The notes: generated by a model from the sequence alone, not told the origin. A stretch of 64,000 bases of DNA from HK1 sp965220535 (GCA_965220535.1 OZ244833.1:2604001-2668000); one strand, 5' to 3'. Positions 51,882 through 61,928 are shown, counted from the first letter of the stretch. Made by a program: numbers and translations.

Positions 51882-52864
51882 TGCCGGATCGCGATCCGAT
51901 CGAACGCCCCTTCGCTCTCGTGATTGCCCTTGCTGCGCTCGCGGCTTGGGTCGGCGGCGATTTCTTCCTCCACGAGGTGATCAGCGAGATCGCGATCCTC
52001 TCGATTTTCGCGATGAGCCTCGGGCTCTTGGTGGGCCATGTCGGCTTGGTCTCGATGGGGCATGCCGCTTTTTTCGCCACCGGGGCATACGCGACGGCGG
52101 CGTTGACGATTTATCTCGATTGGTCGGCGATCGCCGCTTTGCTCGCCGCCACCCTCGCCGCCGCTCTTTTATCGGTGATCACCGGCATCTTCGCTATCCG
52201 CGCTCGCGGCGTATTCTTCATCATGATCACCTTGGCCATCGGCCAGATGGTGCACGCCTATCTCTTCAAGGCGCGGGCTTTCGGGGCCGATGACGGGATG
52301 GGGGGAATCCCCCGTGTGGATCTCGCCGTGGTCGGTCTCGATAGCAACGAGCCGCAGGTTTTTTCCGCTTTCGCTCTGCTCGTCGCCGGGCTGGTGTGGT
52401 ATGGGCTGCGCGTGCTCGTTCGCTCTCCCTACGGGGCGATGTTGGTGGCGATTCACCATAACGAACATCGCTTGCGGGCCTTGGGGGGCTTCGTTGCCCA
52501 CTTCAAACTCGCCGCTTTCGTGATCGCCGGGGCGGTCGCGGGGCTCGCCGGATCGCTCACCGCCGGGCACACCGGCTTCGTCTCTCCCGATCTCGGCTTC
52601 TGGACGGTTTCGGGCGAGGTGCTGATCATGGTGATCGTCGGCGGTATGGGCTCGCTCACGGGGGCGGTCGCGGGGGCGGTGGTCGTGACGCTATTGCGCC
52701 ATACCCTTTCCGACTCGTCCTTTTGGCAGGGTTTGGGTCTCGATACCGGCCTTGCCGGTTATTGGCAATTCATGATGGGGGTGTTTTTCATCGTCATGGT
52801 GCTCTTTGCGAGGGACGGCATCCACGGTCGTTTGCGAACGCTGTGGCAGAGATTCAAAAGATGA
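51881..52864 (+). CDS. livM: Branched-chain amino acid-type ABC transporter permease
   Basis: A 327-residue LivM-family permease with about nine membrane helices. Signature stretches are SLGLLVGHVGLVSMGHAAFFATGAY, RARGVFFIMITLAIGQM and GGMGSLTGAVAGA. It is coupled to livH by a one-base overlap and to livG by ATGA. Like its partner it cannot be assigned a substrate, because the periplasmic binding protein gene is not in this cluster. Confidence 0.9.
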   Translation: MPDRDPIERPFALVIALAALAAWVGGDFFLHEVISEIAILSIFAMSLGLLVGHVGLVSMGHAAFFATGAYATAALTIYLDWSAIAALLAATLAAALLSVITGIFAIRARGVFFIMITLAIGQMVHAYLFKARAFGADDGMGGIPRVDLAVVGLDSNEPQVFSAFALLVAGLVWYGLRVLVRSPYGAMLVAIHHNEHRLRALGGFVAHFKLAAFVIAGAVAGLAGSLTAGHTGFVSPDLGFWTVSGEVLIMVIVGGMGSLTGAVAGAVVVTLLRHTLSDSSFWQGLGLDTGLAGYWQFMMGVFFIVMVLFARDGIHGRLRTLWQRFKR

Positions 52865-53712
52865 ACGAGACGAGGGCCGGTGCGGTCGAGCCCGTCGAAG
52901 CTGTCGCTTCGGAAGCGGAGCGCGGACCCCTTCCCGATCCGCCGCTCTTGGCGGTCGAATCGATCCATCACGCCTTCGGCTCCTTGGTGGTCAGCGATGA
53001 CGTCAGTCTCGATATCGCCCCCGGCGAATGCCATGGATTGATCGGCCCCAACGGAGCCGGCAAATCGACGCTTTTCGATATCATCGCCGGCGAGATCATC
53101 CCCGTCGGCGGTCGCGTATACCTCGCGGGCAAGGAGATCACCAAGGACCCCCCCGACCGTCGTGCGCGACTCGGGCTCGCCCGCAGCTTTCAGCATAACG
53201 ATCTCTTCGCGGAGCTCACCGTACGCGAAAATCTGATTGTCGCCGGCGTCGTTGCCGAGCGCATCGGCCATGTCGCTTGGCGCCCTTTGGCTCGTGAGCG
53301 AGAGGTATGCGAAAAAGCGGAGGAGTTGGCGGTGCGATTGGGGCTCGCCGATGCGCTCGATACCGAGGTGCGCACCCTTTCTTACGGGACTCGACGGCAG
53401 TTGGAAATCGCGCTGGCCTTGGAGATGGAGCCCAAGGTGCTCTTGCTCGACGAGCCGACCGCCGGGATGAGCCCGGAGGAAACGGCTCATATACAAGAAA
53501 AGATCGCGGACTTGCCCTTGAATCTCGGCTTGTTGATTATCGAGCACGATATGGAAGTGCTCTTCGGATTGGCGGATCGCGTCACCGTTCTCGACTACGG
53601 GCGGGTGCTGTTGCAAGGCGATGCCGAGGAGGTTCGCTCTTCCGATATCGTGCGCCGACGCTATTTGGGGGGCGCCCCGATGCCATCGGCCCCGGCCTCG
53701 AGACCGCCATGA
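52861..53712 (+). CDS. livG: ABC transporter ATP-binding protein (LivG type)
   Basis: A 283-residue ATPase. Walker A is GPNGAGKST, the signature motif is LSYGTRRQLEIALALE, Walker B is VLLLDEPTAGM and the H-loop is IEHDMEV. The signature is slightly unusual (LSYGT rather than LSGGQ), which is common in this family. It starts by overlapping the livM stop and ends by overlapping livF (ATGA). Confidence 0.92.
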   Translation: MNETRAGAVEPVEAVASEAERGPLPDPPLLAVESIHHAFGSLVVSDDVSLDIAPGECHGLIGPNGAGKSTLFDIIAGEIIPVGGRVYLAGKEITKDPPDRRARLGLARSFQHNDLFAELTVRENLIVAGVVAERIGHVAWRPLAREREVCEKAEELAVRLGLADALDTEVRTLSYGTRRQLEIALALEMEPKVLLLDEPTAGMSPEETAHIQEKIADLPLNLGLLIIEHDMEVLFGLADRVTVLDYGRVLLQGDAEEVRSSDIVRRRYLGGAPMPSAPASRPP

Positions 53713-54407
53713 ATCCGGCGGGGATCGCGTTGCAAGGGGTGGATGCCGGATACGATCACAGCCACGTTCTGCAGGGTCTTTCGTTTTCCGTCGAAGCCGG
53801 CGAGATGGTCGCCTTGCTCGGACGCAACGGTGCCGGCAAGACCACCGCGCTGAAGACGATCATGGGGATCTTGCGGGCGCAAAGCGGCCTTATCGAGTTT
53901 GCGGGTATCGATATCACCCGCAAGCCGACATACAAGATCGCTGGACTGGGTATCGCTTATGTTCCCGAAACCCGCGGCATCTTCGCCTCGCTGAGCGTGG
54001 AGGAGCATTTGACGCTTGCGAGCGCGCCAAGCGGTTGGTCGCTCGATCGTATCTACGGCGCTTTCCCGCGTTTGGCCGAAAGACGCATCCACCGAGGCTC
54101 TCGACTCTCGGGCGGCGAGCAGCAGTTGCTGTCGATCGCCCGCGCTCTTCGCATGGGCCCCCGCTTGCTGATCCTCGACGAACCGACCGAGGGACTCGCG
54201 CCGGTGATCATGGAAGAGATAGCGACGATCATCGAAGGCCTCAAACGAGAGGGGATGAGCATGCTGATCGTGGAGCAAAACCACGCTTTCGCCACTCGCA
54301 TCGCGGATCGCGTTCATATCATCGGAAAAGGCCGCCTGCGTTGGAGCGGCCCCCCGGCCGATCTGGACGCCCACGAGGAGGTTCGGCAAACTTGGTTGGG
54401 GATTTGA
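53709..54407 (+). CDS. livF: ABC transporter ATP-binding protein (LivF type)
   Basis: A 232-residue ATPase. Walker A is GRNGAGKTT, the signature motif is LSGGEQQLLSIARAL, Walker B is LLILDEPTEGL and the H-loop follows in VEQNHAF. VPETRGIFASLSVEEHL is typical of LivF. It completes the livHMGF unit. It converges with the minus-strand AAA gene, leaving about 50 bases between the stops. Confidence 0.92.
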   Translation: MNPAGIALQGVDAGYDHSHVLQGLSFSVEAGEMVALLGRNGAGKTTALKTIMGILRAQSGLIEFAGIDITRKPTYKIAGLGIAYVPETRGIFASLSVEEHLTLASAPSGWSLDRIYGAFPRLAERRIHRGSRLSGGEQQLLSIARALRMGPRLLILDEPTEGLAPVIMEEIATIIEGLKREGMSMLIVEQNHAFATRIADRVHIIGKGRLRWSGPPADLDAHEEVRQTWLGI

Positions 54408-54457
54408 TCCAAAGACTTTCTTTTGATGAGTTCTAGCCGATCGGATAAAAGATGGAC

Positions 54458-56311
54458 TTATGATGAAGAAGAGGCTGTCAAAAGATCGTGGATCTTACCC
54501 AAAACATCCACCACTTCTTTCGGAATGTCTTCGGGTTCGATCAGTTCGATCAAACGATAGAGGTTTCCCTTTCTCAAGAGCATTTCTTGGCCCGATGATG
54601 CCGAGAGTTCCCGAAAGAATCGCTCGCCGAAATCGCTCATTTTCATGCGTTCGGTTCGAGCCTCCCAGACAATATTCCCGAGGTTTTTGTCTGCCGCTTT
54701 CCAAGATTCAAAATCATCTTCGTTTTCACCGAAGATATCCTTTAAGATCATGCGCTCGAGAATATTATTACCGTTCGTCATGTCGGTAGCGTGATGTGGG
54801 GTTCCACTGGTTGTATTTTTTCGGATGAATGCTTTCAATAAATCAGGCTTGATGAAATAGTTTTCGATTTCATAGCGTTCCCATCGCATGATCGAGATAT
54901 CCGAGCCCTTCGGGTTTTTCTTCTCTTCATCCTGCTCGTCATATTGCCGAGAATTTCTATCCAAGACAGCAAGTCCAAGAAGGCTCGGTATCATGCCTTT
55001 CATTGCGGGGAAATGCCTCTTGGGGATTTCGCCGTAGCCGCCTTCCGCTTTTTCCAGTTCCGAATCGATGGTGGACTCAGGGTAGTTGTCTTGTTGATAA
55101 TAGATATTAGCGGTCTCGAGGAGCTCACTAACAGAACGGTGCTTCTCAGAATGTTGCAGCCTCTTGGCAAAACCCTTCAGGATATCGATATCGGTTTTTC
55201 CTTCGACATAGAGGATGTGATTGCTTTTTCGAGCGCGGTAATAATGCTCGGCCCCGAAATATTTCAAAGAATTCCATACCCCGCTCCGGTTGGCGCTCTC
55301 GATGATATTCTCCGCCTTTCCGTTCAATAACAAAGTGAGATTATGGTTGATCGCATCCTCCATCACTTTTTCGGAGTGGGTGGTCGAGACGATCTGGGAT
55401 CCGTTTTCCTCGGCGATTTCTCGCAAGAGAATATAGACCTGCCGCTGACGAAGAATCTCGAGATGAGCGTCCGGCTCGTCGATGAGCAAAACGCTTCCAC
55501 GGTGGGAATAAAGATGGGCGAGGATCAGTAGCATTTGCTGCAGCCCTCTTCCCGCCAAGGCAATATCCAATGGATATTTGATGCCCGGTTGGTGGTAGAA
55601 AAGATCGATGCACCCGCGAGAATTTCCCCTCGGTTCTTCTAGCCTTACTTGGAACAGCCTTTCGATACGATCCGCGATCTTCTCCCAGTTATCTGGATCG
55701 CTGTGGAGTGCGATAAAGCAGAGATTGCGCAGAATTTGGGCGGTTTGGCCTTGGCCGAGCAGTACATCGATGCGTCCTTGTTGGAGGATAGGTTCTTCCG
55801 TTTCGAGGCCGGACATCGGATAGAGCAATCGGACATCGATCTTGGCGGCGGCCTCGACGAACCCCCGGTAATTCGATGCGCGATCCGATATGCGATCCAA
55901 TACATCTTCGGTCGGGACGCAATAGAGCAGATCTTGTTCTCGGTAAGCAAAGCGCATTCCTAACGGCAAGATCTCGTTTTCATACAGGATCCCGGCGGTG
56001 ATCTCGAATGCGATATTCGTTCGCCCGTTCCTGACGACGGTGTCATGCCAGAAATAACGGGTGTTGGAAACGGGGACCGAAACGATACTCAAGCGATTGA
56101 GCGAGGTGGCGGTTCTCTTTGTGGGAGGAGATTTTCCTTTGAAATCGAACCAGGTTTTGACCGCTTGGGACCAAAGGGCGATCGCTTGGATCACCGTGGT
56201 CTTTCCGCAGTTGTTCGGACCGATGAGAACGGAAGGGTGATCGAGATCGATTCTTTGCTTTTCACCGAAGTGCTTGAAATTCTCGATCTCGAGGTAATGG
56301 ATGATCTTCAT
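54458..56311 (-). CDS. AAA ATPase fused to DUF4435/TOPRIM-like domain (PARIS-like or OLD-like defence protein)
   Basis: A 617-residue protein. The N-terminal half is an ABC/AAA15-type ATPase: FKHFGEKQRID, Walker A GPNNCGKTT (residues 31-39), signature LAGRGLQQM, Walker B VLLIDEPDAHLEI, and a switch THSEKV. The C-terminal half begins ILYVEGKTDIDIL (about residue 365), continues with LAVLDRN, and contains WERYEIENYFIKPDLL (about residue 475), which resembles DUF4435, a TOPRIM-like nuclease domain. In the PARIS anti-phage system these are usually two proteins, AriA and AriB, sometimes fused. The DNA is A/T-richer than its neighbours, suggesting transfer. OLD-type nuclease is the alternative. It sits directly downstream of phoB. 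Confidence 0.72.
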   Translation of the reverse strand: MKIIHYLEIENFKHFGEKQRIDLDHPSVLIGPNNCGKTTVIQAIALWSQAVKTWFDFKGKSPPTKRTATSLNRLSIVSVPVSNTRYFWHDTVVRNGRTNIAFEITAGILYENEILPLGMRFAYREQDLLYCVPTEDVLDRISDRASNYRGFVEAAAKIDVRLLYPMSGLETEEPILQQGRIDVLLGQGQTAQILRNLCFIALHSDPDNWEKIADRIERLFQVRLEEPRGNSRGCIDLFYHQPGIKYPLDIALAGRGLQQMLLILAHLYSHRGSVLLIDEPDAHLEILRQRQVYILLREIAEENGSQIVSTTHSEKVMEDAINHNLTLLLNGKAENIIESANRSGVWNSLKYFGAEHYYRARKSNHILYVEGKTDIDILKGFAKRLQHSEKHRSVSELLETANIYYQQDNYPESTIDSELEKAEGGYGEIPKRHFPAMKGMIPSLLGLAVLDRNSRQYDEQDEEKKNPKGSDISIMRWERYEIENYFIKPDLLKAFIRKNTTSGTPHHATDMTNGNNILERMILKDIFGENEDDFESWKAADKNLGNIVWEARTERMKMSDFGERFFRELSASSGQEMLLRKGNLYRLIELIEPEDIPKEVVDVLGKIHDLLTASSSS

Positions 56312-56514
56312 ATCCGACAGGCTCCGGCATGGAAAAAGAAGCGACGAGAGCATCGTGGTGCTCGCACCGCCGATATTTTTAGCATAACCGAACCGACCGA
56401 ATCGCTCGCCCTCCCGATAGGCACGGAGAGGGTCGATAAGGATCGATCCGAAAAAGCGACAAGAGAAGGTCGGCGGATCGGCGAGGCGCAGATCCGATAG
56501 CGATAGATACGGCT

Positions 56515-57210
56515 TCAGCCCGGGCGGTGGGAAAAGCGGTAGCCGGTGCCGTGCACGGTTTGGACATAGCGCTCGAAACCATGATCGAACAGGGCTTTTC
56601 TTAGGCGGCGGATATGGACGTCGACGGTGCGCTCTTCGATATAGGCGTCCCCGCCCCAGATCCGATCGAGTATTTGAGGGCGGGTGAATGCCCGATCCGG
56701 ATGGCTCATGAAGAGTTTCAGGATGCGGAATTCCGTGGGACCGATCCGAATCGCCTTGCCTTGATAGGTCAAACGATGGCTGACGGGATCGAGCCTCAAT
56801 CCGTCGACTTCGATGGGCTCTTGATCGTCTTTCGGGGTGACGCGTTTGAGCACGGCTTGGATGCGGGCGACCAATTCCTTGATCGAGAAGGGTTTGACGA
56901 TGAAGTCGTCGACCCCGGCGTCGAAGCCTCGAAGGCGGTCGCTTTCCTCGCCTTTGGCCGTGAGCATGATCACCGGAATATCCCGCGCCTCCTTGCGCCG
57001 TCGCAGGCGATGGGCGAACTCGATGCCGCTGATGCCGGGGAGCATCCAGTCCAAGAGGATCAGATTCGGGGGGGAATGCTCGATTTCGCGTTCGGCCAGT
57101 ACCGCGTTGGCCGCCGTTCGCACCTCGAAGCCCGCCCGAGAAAGGGCCAGATCGATCATCTCTTGAATCGCGATATCGTCCTCGACGATCAATATCTCTT
57201 TGCCGGACAT
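56515..57210 (-). CDS. phoB: PhoB-type response regulator
   Basis: A 231-residue OmpR/PhoB-family regulator. Its receiver domain has the acidic triplet VEDD, phospho-acceptor Asp54 (ILLDWMLPG) and Lys in FIVKPFS. The winged-helix DNA-binding domain (GPTEFRILKLFMSHPDRAFTRPQILDRIWGGDAYIEERTVD) is strongly PhoB-like. It would activate the phosphate-starvation regulon. The expected phoR kinase does not follow; the AAA-DUF4435 gene stands in its place. Confidence 0.92.
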   Translation of the reverse strand: MSGKEILIVEDDIAIQEMIDLALSRAGFEVRTAANAVLAEREIEHSPPNLILLDWMLPGISGIEFAHRLRRRKEARDIPVIMLTAKGEESDRLRGFDAGVDDFIVKPFSIKELVARIQAVLKRVTPKDDQEPIEVDGLRLDPVSHRLTYQGKAIRIGPTEFRILKLFMSHPDRAFTRPQILDRIWGGDAYIEERTVDVHIRRLRKALFDHGFERYVQTVHGTGYRFSHRPG

Positions 57211-57373
57211 GGATGGACACTCCGCTTTCGCAACCGATAAACCGATGCGCTGATTTTATGGAGTATTGATAACGAAATTAAGACACTTTCGGGTAGCCAA
57301 GCATCGCTCGAATGTCGGTCGAATATCCGTCGATCCCCTTTTCGAGTGCGCAGGCACTTAGGTCTCGATACGC

Positions 57374-60300
57374 TCAGTCGCCGGCTTCGACCAAGGTCCA
57401 TTGTCGGGCCAGTCGTTTTTCGGAGATCCCCGCGGCCGCCAAGCCGGTTTCCTGGGCGAAGACGGAAAGTCGGTACTCCTCCAGCATCCAGCGATAGCGT
57501 ATCAGGCGGGCGTCGTGCCGCCCGCGCTCCCGCCGATCTCCGGCGGCCGCCTCCATCCGCGCTTGCAAGGGCGCGATTGCGGACAAGCGCCGCAAGTCGT
57601 TCGCCCCGCCTTGTCGGAGTTTCGAAAGCCTTACCCGAAGCCCTTCGAGATAGCGGGGCAAAGAGGCGAAGGCCTCGGGCGGGGTGGTCGCCAAGAACTC
57701 GCGATGCACGAGCCCGGCGAGTTGGCGGCGGATATCGAGGACACAGTCGCGGGGCAAGCCCACGGGCGGATTCTCGATCGACTCGCGCAAGTCGAGGGCG
57801 CTTTGCAAGATAGCGAGCGCTTTCGCCAAGAGCTCTTCGAGCGCGGATGCGAAAGCGGGACGGCCGGCGGCCAGCAGGGCCTCGAAGGCTTGTTCGTCGC
57901 GGACCTCGTTCGCACTCGAAAGCGGGGCGGGCAAGGGGGTGAAAAAGGCTTGTCGGATGCCGCGATCCACGAGGTCGGCGCGGGCGCGTTTCGCGCTGCC
58001 GACGGCGGGATATCCGACGCTTGCCGGGGCGGGTTCCACCCAATCGGGGGTGGTGCCGCTGCGGGCGAAAAGCAGTAAAAACCGTTCCATTTCCGCCCCC
58101 CGAGGCAGAATCTCTCGTAGATCCCGACCAAGGGCGATGGCGAGCAGGCGTACCAACCCCTCGCTATGGACCTGCCGCGCGGCCTCGGCGCTTTGGAGGG
58201 ATTCGATGGCAACGCCGTTGCCGACATCGCGCAGGGCGGGATGCACGATGCGAAAAATATCCCTCCCCGCTTCCTCGGCCTCTTCGGGCAGCGCCCCGAA
58301 GTCCCAACGGCGATGGATATCCTCGCTCGGGGTCGGGGGCTCGCCGGCGCTCGCGCGGGGCGGCGAAGCCTTCGCCGCGGGAAAAGACGCCGCTCGAGTG
58401 ATCCCGGCGATGCTCCGCTCCAGTCGGTCCAAACGTCGCCCGCAGGCGATGATCGCCCCGCTTCGATCCACGATCGCAAAGCGCATGAAAAGCCACGCCG
58501 GAAGCAATCGCTCCAAACGATCCAAAGACCATGCCTGGGCCGGGACCTCGATGGCTCGCAGACGGTCGAGGTGGCGGGCGATCGCCCCTCGCAGCGAAAG
58601 ACCGGGCGGACGCGGGGCGCCGACGATATCCCGGGCGACATCCGCCAAGGGCATCAGCGTTCGGCGGATGCTCTTGGGTAGAGCGCGCAGCAGCGCCAGC
58701 GTTTTTTCCTCCAGCATCCCGGGCACCAGCCACTCGAATTCCGCGCTATCCAAGTGCGGCAAGGCATCCACGGGCAAAGTGGCGCTGACGCCGTCGTCCT
58801 CCTCGCCGGGGGCGAAGCGATAGCTCAGGGGGAGGGTGTGATCACCGATGCGCAGGGTATCGGGGAAGGGGGTGTCCGATCCTCCTTGCATGATCCCCGA
58901 AAGCGCCCTCGGCGAGGGAGGGCTTTGCGGATCGTGCCCCTTGCCCGACGCTTCGACCGCCGCTTCGCCCGACGCTTCGACCGGCTCTCCGACCGACTTT
59001 TCGACCGATACCGGCAAGATATCCTCGTATCGAAATTCGAGCGCGCCGGCCTCGTCGGCGTCGAGGGAGGATAGCCAGGCATCGAGGCTGCGCCCGTCGA
59101 CGATCGAGTCGGGCAGGCGGGCATCGAAAAAGGCGAGCAGCGCATCGTCGCGTATCAACGATCCCGGGCTACGCAATTTGCTTTCGACGGTGCGCAGGCG
59201 AGCCAAGGTGCGGGCATTGGCTTCTGCGAAGGGGTAATCGCAAGGGTAGCCGCCCTCGATCAGCCCCGTGCGCAGGAAGATTTCTCGGGCCCCGGCGTGG
59301 CTGATCGGGGCGTAGCGCACCTTGCGCCTAGGGATCAGCACGAGTCCGTGGAGCATCACCTGCTCGTGCACCATGGCTTCGGCGCGTCGGGGATCGAAAA
59401 AAGCGTCGAAATGGCTGCGGCGTACGAGGTCGCCCGCGGTTTTTTCGATCCACTCCGCCCGGATCCGCCCGGCGGTGAAAGCCAAGGCTCGTTCGGTATC
59501 GACCACGGCGGCGGTGATGATCCACCGAGCCCCGGTTTTGGCGAGAACCGAGCCGGATGCCAAGCGAAACCGGCTGCCGCGCAGCCCGGCGTAGTCACCT
59601 TGGGGGGTGAGTCCGCCCACGAAGCGCAGCAAACCGGCGAGCAGCGCACGATGAATGCGCCCGGGAGGGGCGGTGTGCCGGTCCTCGGTGCGTCGGGCAT
59701 CGCCCGCAGCGAGCCCGATCTCGCGACAAAGCGCACGGATTTGATCGTGCACGTCGAACCAGTCCCGCATCCGTGCCGGGGAAAGGAAATGACGGCGGCA
59801 AAATCCGGCGAGCGCGGATTTCGCCGACCTCGCCGCCTTGCGGGCGCGATCCCAAAGGTTGATGATGCCGAGGAAATCGGAGCGCGAATCGGCGAATCGA
59901 GTATGCGCCCCGACCGCCCCTTTTTTGCCGAGGGCACGATCGCGCGGATCCGGCACGCTCAAAAAACTGACGATCACCAAGGCTTCGGTCATGCATTCGA
60001 GGGTGTCGGCCTCGAGCAGGATCCGTCCGATACGGGGATCCAAAGGCAGGCGAGACAGACTGCGGCCGATCCGGGTCAGGTTTCGTTCCTCGTCGATGGC
60101 ACCGACTTCGCGCAAAAGGCGCAGACCGTCCTTGACCAGGCGCTGATCCGGGGGATCGAGGAAGGGGAAATCATCGACCTCGGATACCCCCGTCGCCAGC
60201 ATCCGCAGCAGCACCGCCGACAGGTCCGCGCGGCGGATTTCAGGTTCGGGGTAGGCCGGCCGCGCGAGGAAATCGTCTTCGTCGTAGAGCCGGATGCAGA

Positions 60301-61582
60301 TCCCGGGAGCGGTGCGGCCGCAGCGTCCGGCGCGTTGGTCGGCGGCGGCGCGCGAGATCGCCTCCACCGGCAATCGCTGCACGCCGGTGCGATGGGCGTA
60401 GCGGCTGATACGGGCGGTGCCGGCATCGATCACGAAACGGATCCCGGGCACGGTCAAGGAGGTCTCGGCGATATTGGTCGCCAATACGATCCGGCGGCGA
60501 TGCCGCCGCGCGGGCGAGGAAGGGGGCTCGAAAAGAGCCTGTTGGCGAGCATCGGAAAGACGCGAATAAAGCGGGAACACTTCCGTATCCGGCAGTGCCA
60601 GAGCCTCCACCCGTTTGGCGACATCGCGGATTTCGCGCTCCCCCGAAAGAAAGACCAGGATATCGCCCGCCTCGCGGTGGAGCTCGTCGAGCGCTCCTGC
60701 CACCTTGTCCGCAACATCCGAGCCCGGCTCGAAGGGGCGATAGCGGATATCGATCGGCCAGCTCCTGCCCGGCACTTCGATGACCGGAGGGTCGCCGAAA
60801 AAACGCGCCAATTTCTCGACCTCCAACGTAGCCGAGGCGATCACCACCCGCAGATCCGGGCGCCGAGGAAGCAATCGCTTCGCATACCCGAGCAGGAAGT
60901 CGATATTGAGGCTGCGCTCGTGGGCTTCGTCGATGATCAAGGTGTCGTAGGCGAGGAGATCCGGATCGCTTCGAGTTTCCGCCAACAAGATGCCGTCGCT
61001 CATCAGTTTGACCAGGGTCGACGGCTCCGTTCGTTGTTGAAAGCGCACTTGGTATCCCGCCAGTCCCCCCACCTCGCTGCCGAGCGAACCGGCGATGCGA
61101 CCGGCGATGCTGCGGGCGGCCAAACGCCGGGGTTGGGTATGACCGATCATCGCCGCCGCCCCGCGCCCGGCGCGCAGGCAAATCCTCGCCAGTTGAGTGC
61201 TCTTGCCGGAGCCGGTGGCACCGGCCACGAGGACCATCGGGTGTTCCTCGATGGCAGCGGCGATGGCATCGACATGGGCGGCGATGGGCAGGTCTTTGTC
61301 GACTTCCAGGCGCGGGCGAAGGCCCTCGATGGATAAAGCACGGCTTTGCCGGCGGGCGATCGAGGCGTCGATCGCTTCCCGGATAGCGGCGATGGCCTCG
61401 GCGTCGCGGCCGGGAGCGCCCTTCATGGAGCCTCGCTCCTTCGATCTCCCGAAGGGGCGAAAGCGGAGCAAGCGCCGCCGCAGGCGCACCGCATCCGCCG
61501 TCATGCATCGATCGAGATCGACCAGCAGGGATCGAGCCTCGCTTGCGAGATTCCTCGGTGGGGTTCCGGCGGTTATGTCCAT
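57374..61582 (-). CDS. hrpA: ATP-dependent RNA helicase HrpA
   Basis: A 1402-residue DEAH-box helicase, close to the 1300-residue norm for HrpA. Walker A is GATGSGKST (about residue 120), the Walker B DEAH is LIIDEAHERS, motif III is SATLE, and the helicase-C domain contains TNIAETSLTVPG and QRAGRCGRTAPG (motif VI). It is followed by the HA2, OB-fold and long DUF3418 C-terminal regions. In Escherichia coli HrpA rescues stalled ribosomes on mRNA. The ATG at 61582 follows AAGGA. A repeat-rich insert (VEKSVGEPVEASGEAAVEASG) lies near residue 870. Confidence 0.95.
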   Translation of the reverse strand: MDITAGTPPRNLASEARSLLVDLDRCMTADAVRLRRRLLRFRPFGRSKERGSMKGAPGRDAEAIAAIREAIDASIARRQSRALSIEGLRPRLEVDKDLPIAAHVDAIAAAIEEHPMVLVAGATGSGKSTQLARICLRAGRGAAAMIGHTQPRRLAARSIAGRIAGSLGSEVGGLAGYQVRFQQRTEPSTLVKLMSDGILLAETRSDPDLLAYDTLIIDEAHERSLNIDFLLGYAKRLLPRRPDLRVVIASATLEVEKLARFFGDPPVIEVPGRSWPIDIRYRPFEPGSDVADKVAGALDELHREAGDILVFLSGEREIRDVAKRVEALALPDTEVFPLYSRLSDARQQALFEPPSSPARRHRRRIVLATNIAETSLTVPGIRFVIDAGTARISRYAHRTGVQRLPVEAISRAAADQRAGRCGRTAPGICIRLYDEDDFLARPAYPEPEIRRADLSAVLLRMLATGVSEVDDFPFLDPPDQRLVKDGLRLLREVGAIDEERNLTRIGRSLSRLPLDPRIGRILLEADTLECMTEALVIVSFLSVPDPRDRALGKKGAVGAHTRFADSRSDFLGIINLWDRARKAARSAKSALAGFCRRHFLSPARMRDWFDVHDQIRALCREIGLAAGDARRTEDRHTAPPGRIHRALLAGLLRFVGGLTPQGDYAGLRGSRFRLASGSVLAKTGARWIITAAVVDTERALAFTAGRIRAEWIEKTAGDLVRRSHFDAFFDPRRAEAMVHEQVMLHGLVLIPRRKVRYAPISHAGAREIFLRTGLIEGGYPCDYPFAEANARTLARLRTVESKLRSPGSLIRDDALLAFFDARLPDSIVDGRSLDAWLSSLDADEAGALEFRYEDILPVSVEKSVGEPVEASGEAAVEASGKGHDPQSPPSPRALSGIMQGGSDTPFPDTLRIGDHTLPLSYRFAPGEEDDGVSATLPVDALPHLDSAEFEWLVPGMLEEKTLALLRALPKSIRRTLMPLADVARDIVGAPRPPGLSLRGAIARHLDRLRAIEVPAQAWSLDRLERLLPAWLFMRFAIVDRSGAIIACGRRLDRLERSIAGITRAASFPAAKASPPRASAGEPPTPSEDIHRRWDFGALPEEAEEAGRDIFRIVHPALRDVGNGVAIESLQSAEAARQVHSEGLVRLLAIALGRDLREILPRGAEMERFLLLFARSGTTPDWVEPAPASVGYPAVGSAKRARADLVDRGIRQAFFTPLPAPLSSANEVRDEQAFEALLAAGRPAFASALEELLAKALAILQSALDLRESIENPPVGLPRDCVLDIRRQLAGLVHREFLATTPPEAFASLPRYLEGLRVRLSKLRQGGANDLRRLSAIAPLQARMEAAAGDRRERGRHDARLIRYRWMLEEYRLSVFAQETGLAAAGISEKRLARQWTLVEAGD

Positions 61583-61928
61583 CGGCGATCGGCGTCCTTT
61601 TTCTTCTTCGCTGCGACCTTCGATCCGTATCATCGTCTTTGCCAAGGGATTGCCAAGCCTTTCTCGTGGGTTGCGGGCACGGGTCGCGACCCGTCTTCTA
61701 TTATCGATTTTGATAGGATATCTTAAGGACCGAGCAGCCCTTCGGATGCGACCGAAAGGCCGGACAATAAAGCATATAAAGAGATCTTCGATTTTTTGCC
61801 CCGAGAGGGCTTGTTTCGACTCTTTCGATGAGAAGAGACCTTCGAAAACATCCGTCAAGAACGATCTTTTTGCAAGCGATCTCGACTCAGAGGCTCGACC
61901 GACGAGATTTCCAAAAGAGGAGCGAAGC
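61583..61928. other. Divergent intergenic region between hrpA and the ankyrin cassette
   Basis: About 345 bases of mixed composition. A/T-rich segments around 61695-61735 could hold promoters for both directions, but no clear -35/-10 pair was found. No gene is supported. Confidence 0.4.

Noticed and set aside
59297..61336. 679-codon plus-strand frame
   Set aside because: It lies wholly antisense to hrpA, whose helicase motifs are intact.
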